Assembly (NCBI GenBank): GCA_946885765.1
Contig: CAMPHD010000095.1
Location: 1-9,700 of the forward strand
Length of the DNA: 9,700 nt
Direction: 5' to 3'
DNA from: an uncultured Thalassospira sp.
GTDB lineage: Bacteria > Pseudomonadota > Alphaproteobacteria > Rhodospirillales_A > Thalassospiraceae
Part shown: positions 7,002-9,700 of the stretch, in pieces
Layout: each line of letters starts with the position of its first letter
How positions within the stretch are numbered: position 1 is the first letter of the stretch
Made by a program: the position numbers and the translations under genes
The notes under the pieces: model-generated
What the model was told of the DNA's origin: nothing
Database searches by the model: none
The model's input: the letters and a program-made list of their open reading frames with translations, nothing else

Positions 7002-7019
7002 TTTTCGCATTTGCGAAAG
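7002..7019. repeat. Inverted repeat between the FNR-type box and ompW
   Basis: TTTCGCA (7003-7009) and TGCGAAA (7012-7018) are perfect complements around two T bases, and a T-G pair extends the stem. It begins three bases after the FNR-type box. It has no T-run, so it is either a second operator or a hairpin in the leader. Confidence 0.4.
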
Positions 7020-7061
7020 CGCAGTGTCCCCCGGACGTATTTTTGAATGCAGGGGATAACC

Positions 7062-7727
7062 ATGACACTTACCCGGAAATTGATGGCCACCGTAGCCAGT
7101 TGTGCTGTTGTTGGCGCGATGATGATGGCAGCAACCGGTGCGCAGGCGCAGGAAGCAGCATTTAAAACCAAACAGGCGGGTGATATTCTTATTCGCGGCC
7201 GTGTTATCGGTGTTGTACCGGACGAAGATACCTCGACCGGTGACATCGCTACCGGGGAAGGCAAGGTCAGCAATGATTATGTGCCCGAGGTGGATTTCTC
7301 GTATTTCATTACCGATAACATTGCTCTTGAGCTGATTGCGGCTACCACCAAGCACGATGTTAAATGGCAGAACCCGGATGTTGATCTCGGCTCGGTTAAT
7401 CTGCTTCCACCAACTTTGACGGTGCAATACCACTTCCTCTCGGATCAGCGTTTCAGCCCGTATGTTGGTGCAGGTTTGAACTACACCATGTTCTATAACG
7501 AGAAATCTGGTGCTGCGAACTCGGTTAAATATGACGATGGCTTTGGCTATGCGTTCCAGGCTGGTTTTGACTACGCAATTTCCGGTCCGTGGTCTCTGAA
7601 CGTTGATGTCAAGAAACTCTTCCTGAACACAACGGTAACTGCCGACCTTGGCGGGGCATCGCCAGCCAAGGTTGATGTGGACCTTGATCCATGGATTTTC
7701 GGTATCGGTGTCGGTTACCGCTTCTGA
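7062..7727 (+). CDS. ompW: OmpW-family outer-membrane beta-barrel protein
   Basis: A 221-residue OmpW-type porin, predicted to form an 8-stranded barrel with a narrow hydrophobic channel in the outer membrane. Residues 1-29 form a signal peptide (basic TRK, hydrophobic core rich in Ala/Met, AQA cleavage before QEAA). The mature part shows alternating strand patterns with the OmpW marks IRGRVIGVVP (44-53), FITDNIALEL (82-91), LLPPTLTVQYHF (114-125), PYVGAGLNYT (133-142), DVKKLFLNT (182-190), and ends in aromatic Phe221 (GVGYRF), the outer-membrane insertion signal. ATG 7062 was chosen over an in-frame ATG at 7047 because AGGGGA lies about 6 bases upstream of it. An FNR-type box and an inverted repeat lie upstream; a terminator follows. 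It is probably transcribed alone. The physiological substrate is unknown for the family in general. Confidence 0.93.
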   Translation: MTLTRKLMATVASCAVVGAMMMAATGAQAQEAAFKTKQAGDILIRGRVIGVVPDEDTSTGDIATGEGKVSNDYVPEVDFSYFITDNIALELIAATTKHDVKWQNPDVDLGSVNLLPPTLTVQYHFLSDQRFSPYVGAGLNYTMFYNEKSGAANSVKYDDGFGYAFQAGFDYAISGPWSLNVDVKKLFLNTTVTADLGGASPAKVDVDLDPWIFGIGVGYRF

Positions 7728-7738
7728 TCACTGCCGAT

Positions 7739-7758
7739 AGCAAACTTTCCGGTTTGCT
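7739..7758 (+). repeat. Small hairpin directly after ompW
   Basis: AGCAAAC (7739-7745) and GTTTGCT (7752-7758) form a perfect 7-bp stem with a 6-base loop, 11 bases after the ompW stop. No T-run follows, so it is more likely an mRNA-stabilising element placed before the true terminator. Confidence 0.4.
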
Positions 7759-7770
7759 CTCTGATCCCGG

Positions 7771-7803
7771 AAACGGTCCTGTCACTTTGGCGGGGCCGTT
7801 TTT
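7771..7803 (+). terminator. Rho-independent terminator of ompW
   Basis: AAACGG-T-CC (7771-7779) pairs with GGCCGTTT (7794-7801) with one bulged base, followed by a T-run through 7803. It sits between the convergent ompW and DUF971 genes; in the opposite direction only TTT follows the stem, so it mainly serves ompW. Confidence 0.7.
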
Positions 7804-7839
7804 GATAATGGGGCCGTATGAGAAGCGCGTCCTGATCCC

Positions 7840-8226
7840 TTAGCGGCGGACAGGATCGCGTGACAGGCCGCGTGTTTCAAGTGCGCGAAGGTAATCCGCC
7901 CAAAGCTGATCCTGATTGGCATGCAGGTCACGCAGATACTGCCAGCTATACAGGCCGCTATCATGCAGGTCATCAAAGGTGATGCGCACGGCATAGTTCC
8001 CGACCGGAACGATATCAATGATACCGACATGGCGGCGTCCGGGGATGATTTTCTTCTCGGACGGATGATGCCCCTGCACCTCGGCTGACGGGCTTTCGAC
8101 CCGCAGCAGTTCGGCGCTGAATCTTGATGTCAGCCCATCATCCCAGACGACTTCCAGAATATGGTCGTCACGCAGATAGTTGATTTCAACCGGGCTGAAG
8201 CGCGGGGTAAAGCTGTCTTCCGACAT
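7840..8226 (-). CDS. DUF971 / gamma-butyrobetaine hydroxylase-like N-terminal domain protein
   Basis: A small cytoplasmic protein of 128 residues consisting of one DUF971 domain (residues about 8-102). Its marks are LEVVWDDG (24-31), LRVESPSAEVQGH (41-53) and PVGNYAVRITFDDLHDSGLYSW (74-95). In family members the same domain precedes the catalytic part of gamma-butyrobetaine hydroxylase and also occurs fused or adjacent to iron-sulfur assembly factors; the biochemical role of the stand-alone form is not settled. The usual F-D-G-H near the end of the motif reads DDLH here. It is last in the operon, 14 bases after the Trm112 stop. The start is uncertain: ATG 8226 is used, but an in-frame GTG at 8238 sits 2 bases after the upstream stop, and neither has a strong ribosome site, so translation is probably coupled. 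Confidence 0.9.
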   Translation of the reverse strand: MSEDSFTPRFSPVEINYLRDDHILEVVWDDGLTSRFSAELLRVESPSAEVQGHHPSEKKIIPGRRHVGIIDIVPVGNYAVRITFDDLHDSGLYSWQYLRDLHANQDQLWADYLRALETRGLSRDPVRR

Positions 8227-8240
8227 GAAAACCGTCACGA

Positions 8241-8429
8241 TCAGTCTTCGATGACACGGGCTTCATCGGGCAGCATGATCGGAATGCCGTCGCGGATGGG
8301 GTATGCAAGGCCCGCCTTGACGCTGATCAGTTCATTCTGTTCGCGATTATATTCCAGTGTTTCCTTGGTGACCGGGCAAACAAGGATTTCAAGCAGTTTC
8401 GGGTCTACCGGGCTGTGAGTCGCGGTCAT
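8241..8429 (-). CDS. Trm112/YcaR-family small protein
   Basis: A 62-residue protein of the Trm112/YcaR (UPF0434) family. It shows [16 protein letters not shown] (12-27), the beta-strand NELIS (32-36) and the highly conserved [18 protein letters not shown] (41-58). In eukaryotes Trm112 activates several methyltransferases; the bacterial short form has no firmly assigned role. Only one cysteine (C18) remains, where classical zinc-binding forms have CPxC, so zinc binding by this copy is doubtful; a CPxT form is, from memory, usual in Alphaproteobacteria. ATG 8429 has GAAGG 9 bases upstream. It lies 25 bases after the LON-domain gene and just before the DUF971 gene, clearly within one operon. Confidence 0.92.
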   Translation of the reverse strand: MTATHSPVDPKLLEILVCPVTKETLEYNREQNELISVKAGLAYPIRDGIPIMLPDEARVIED

Positions 8430-8454
8430 TGTTCTGGGCCTTCAAAAATTACGT

Positions 8455-9141
8455 TCAGTTGCTGGCGGTTTGGGGGGCCCGCGGGTGGGCTGCCATTTCC
8501 AGCAAGGTTGTCAGCATATCACCGCGATCATACAGGCTTGCACATTCGAGCAAAGCCTGTTTTTCCAGCGGGCTGAGCCGGCAGCCCATTGCGATGGCGG
8601 TCACCAGCATTTCATCGTCGGTATCGCTAAGTGTATCCCAGCAGGATCGCAATGAGTGCTGGGCAAAATAGCTTTCCAGTGCCTGTCGGAGACGGCCGCG
8701 ATCAATCGCTTGCAAATCCGGCGATGGCAACAGCAAATCATCCTTCCACGGGCTGAAGTCACCGCGAACAGCGCGATAACCGCCGCCCTGCATCGGAAGT
8801 TCTTCGACGATGTTAAACCGGCAGACGCCCGTCAGGGTGATCAGGAAACGACCATCATCGGTTTCACTGAATGCCGTGATGCGGCCAGCACAGCCGGTCT
8901 GGAAAACCGGTGGATTGTCCGGATCCATGTAAAAGGTGTTGCGCCCGTCCGGGCGTGGCTGAACCATGCCGATCATGCGGTCCTGCCCCAGGGCATCGGT
9001 GATCATGTTCAGATAGCGCGGCTCAAAGATATTGAGCGGCAGATGGCCACGCGGCAGCAGAAGCGCGCCACTTAGCGGAAAGACCGGCAATGTATCTGGA
9101 AGATCCGAAAAACTGGGATCGAAAGGACCGCATATGCTCAT
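8455..9141 (-). CDS. Stand-alone LON N-terminal (substrate-binding) domain protein
   Basis: A 228-residue protein made up of a LON N-terminal domain without the AAA+ ATPase or protease parts. Marks of the domain are LPVFPLSGALLLPRGHLPLNIFE at 18-40 (ending FEPRYL, 39-44), IGMVQPR (57-63), GCAGRI (83-88) and GRFLITLTGVCRF (97-109); a helical C-terminal part covers about 145-217. Members of this group are often called 'LON peptidase substrate-binding domain-containing protein' or, loosely, Lon-like protease, but there is no catalytic Ser-Lys dyad here. The start is ATG 9141, which overlaps the TGA of the upstream cnoX gene in an ATGA, indicating translational coupling; the family N-terminus also fits. 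An in-frame extension to 9204 lies inside cnoX and is unlikely. The role is inferred to be in protein quality control alongside CnoX. Confidence 0.92.
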   Translation of the reverse strand: MSICGPFDPSFSDLPDTLPVFPLSGALLLPRGHLPLNIFEPRYLNMITDALGQDRMIGMVQPRPDGRNTFYMDPDNPPVFQTGCAGRITAFSETDDGRFLITLTGVCRFNIVEELPMQGGGYRAVRGDFSPWKDDLLLPSPDLQAIDRGRLRQALESYFAQHSLRSCWDTLSDTDDEMLVTAIAMGCRLSPLEKQALLECASLYDRGDMLTTLLEMAAHPRAPQTASN

Positions 9142-9700
9142 GAAAATAAAACCGTCGAGAGTGCGCGGCGCCCCGCAACGCTGGCCGGGTCCATGGGGCC
9201 CCAAGCCTCGAAAAATTTGATCAGTTGGGTGCGACCGGCATCGTCGTTCCAGCTGCGATCCTTGCGAATGATCGCAATCATGGCGTTGACGGCTTCTTCG
9301 CGCTTGTTCGTGGCAAAGCAGGCCATGCCCAAATCAAATTGCGCCTGCAGATCGTTCGGGTCGGCGGCGACTTTTGCGCGTGCGACTTCCAAATCTTCCT
9401 TGCTGTAACCGGTTTCCGCCAGCTCAAGCGCACTGATCGCAGACGCAATTGGCGCTTTCAGACGGTCTGCTTCGGCCATGTTATCTACAAAATGGCGGGT
9501 TTCTTCAATTTCACCCATGGTAATCATGCAGCGGATCATGCCGCCAATCGCTGTTTCGTTTTGGGGTTCACGTTCAAGCACGCCAACATAAAGGCCATGG
9601 GCTGTTTCATGGTCATCATCTGCCAGCGCGGCAGCCGCCTGTTCCAGAATTGCCGCAATCGGGCTTTCAATCGGTCCGCCGGCAATGCGCTCATAGAAAG
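9138..9700 (-). CDS. cnoX: CnoX/YbbN-type thioredoxin-TPR co-chaperone (partial, 5' end beyond right edge)
   Basis: The last 186 residues of an open frame that enters from the right edge without a start codon. The visible part is the helical TPR-like region of CnoX/YbbN: repeats around AHGLYVGVLEREPQNETAIG, followed by a segment ending KVAADPNDLQAQFDLGMACF and the C-terminal block EEAVNAMIAIIRKDRSWNDD and LIKFFEAWGPMDPASVAGRR. This C-terminus (RKD-R-WNDD, FFEAWG-DP, R-LS--LFS) is the family hallmark. The thioredoxin fold would be to the right. CnoX binds unfolding proteins under oxidising stress and passes them to chaperones. A GTG at 9581 is an internal codon, not a start, since coding sequence continues upstream of it. 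Its TGA overlaps the start of the LON-domain gene, making it the upstream member of a four-gene operon. Confidence 0.9.
   Translation of the reverse strand, partial: FYERIAGGPIESPIAAILEQAAAALADDDHETAHGLYVGVLEREPQNETAIGGMIRCMITMGEIEETRHFVDNMAEADRLKAPIASAISALELAETGYSKEDLEVARAKVAADPNDLQAQFDLGMACFATNKREEAVNAMIAIIRKDRSWNDDAGRTQLIKFFEAWGPMDPASVAGRRALSTVLFS

Noticed and set aside
8943..8956. CGCCCG-TC-CGGGCG palindrome inside the LON-domain gene
   Set aside because: It encodes ordinary residues (RPDGR region), lies mid-gene and has no T-run, so it is most simply explained by codon choice in a GC-leaning genome.
9142..9204. In-frame N-terminal extension of 21 residues on the LON-domain gene
   Set aside because: It lies within the cnoX coding sequence and has no family match, while ATG 9141 forms a typical ATGA overlap.

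Overview
This window looks like an ordinary chromosomal core region of an alphaproteobacterium, probably a marine or aquatic Rhodospirillales member of the Thalassospira type. That placement is inferred from gene order and protein style: PII/AmtB next to an aminotransferase and ftsK, a CnoX-LON-Trm112-DUF971 cluster, and a UbiH-family hydroxylase. No database search was possible. There are nine complete or near-complete genes and two genes cut by the window edges. I see no mobile element, CRISPR array, tRNA, rRNA or sign of recent transfer.

Left part, all read leftwards (minus strand), from 5127 down to 1: glnK (PII signal protein) and amtB (ammonium channel with signal peptide) form a tight two-gene operon. 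It is followed by a terminator and then a second, divergent Amt paralogue with its own promoter and terminator. Next come a DapC-like class I/II aminotransferase and the start of ftsK, which runs off the left edge. The nitrogen genes carry two good sigma-54 type -24/-12 elements, one before glnK and one before the second amt gene. About 128 and 158 bases upstream of the predicted glnK start of transcription lie two copies of a GTGCATA-type repeat, exactly 30 bp apart, which are candidate enhancer sites for NtrC. Together these genes form a nitrogen-limitation module: GlnK senses nitrogen/energy status and docks on AmtB, and both channels are probably induced by NtrC/RpoN.

Middle, read rightwards: after a 508-base divergent intergenic region lies a UbiH/UbiF/Coq6-family FAD hydroxylase of ubiquinone synthesis with a clear terminator. 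It is followed by an OmpW-family outer-membrane beta-barrel gene whose upstream region contains a perfect TTGAT-N4-GTCAA FNR-type box, suggesting oxygen-dependent control.

Right part, read leftwards from the right edge: cnoX/ybbN (thioredoxin-TPR chaperone, 5' end missing), a stand-alone LON N-terminal-domain protein overlapping it by 4 bases, a 62-residue Trm112/YcaR protein and a DUF971 protein form a compact four-gene operon that converges on ompW. No new multi-gene system was found. The most worthwhile leads are the regulatory sites and the unusual features of the second Amt protein.
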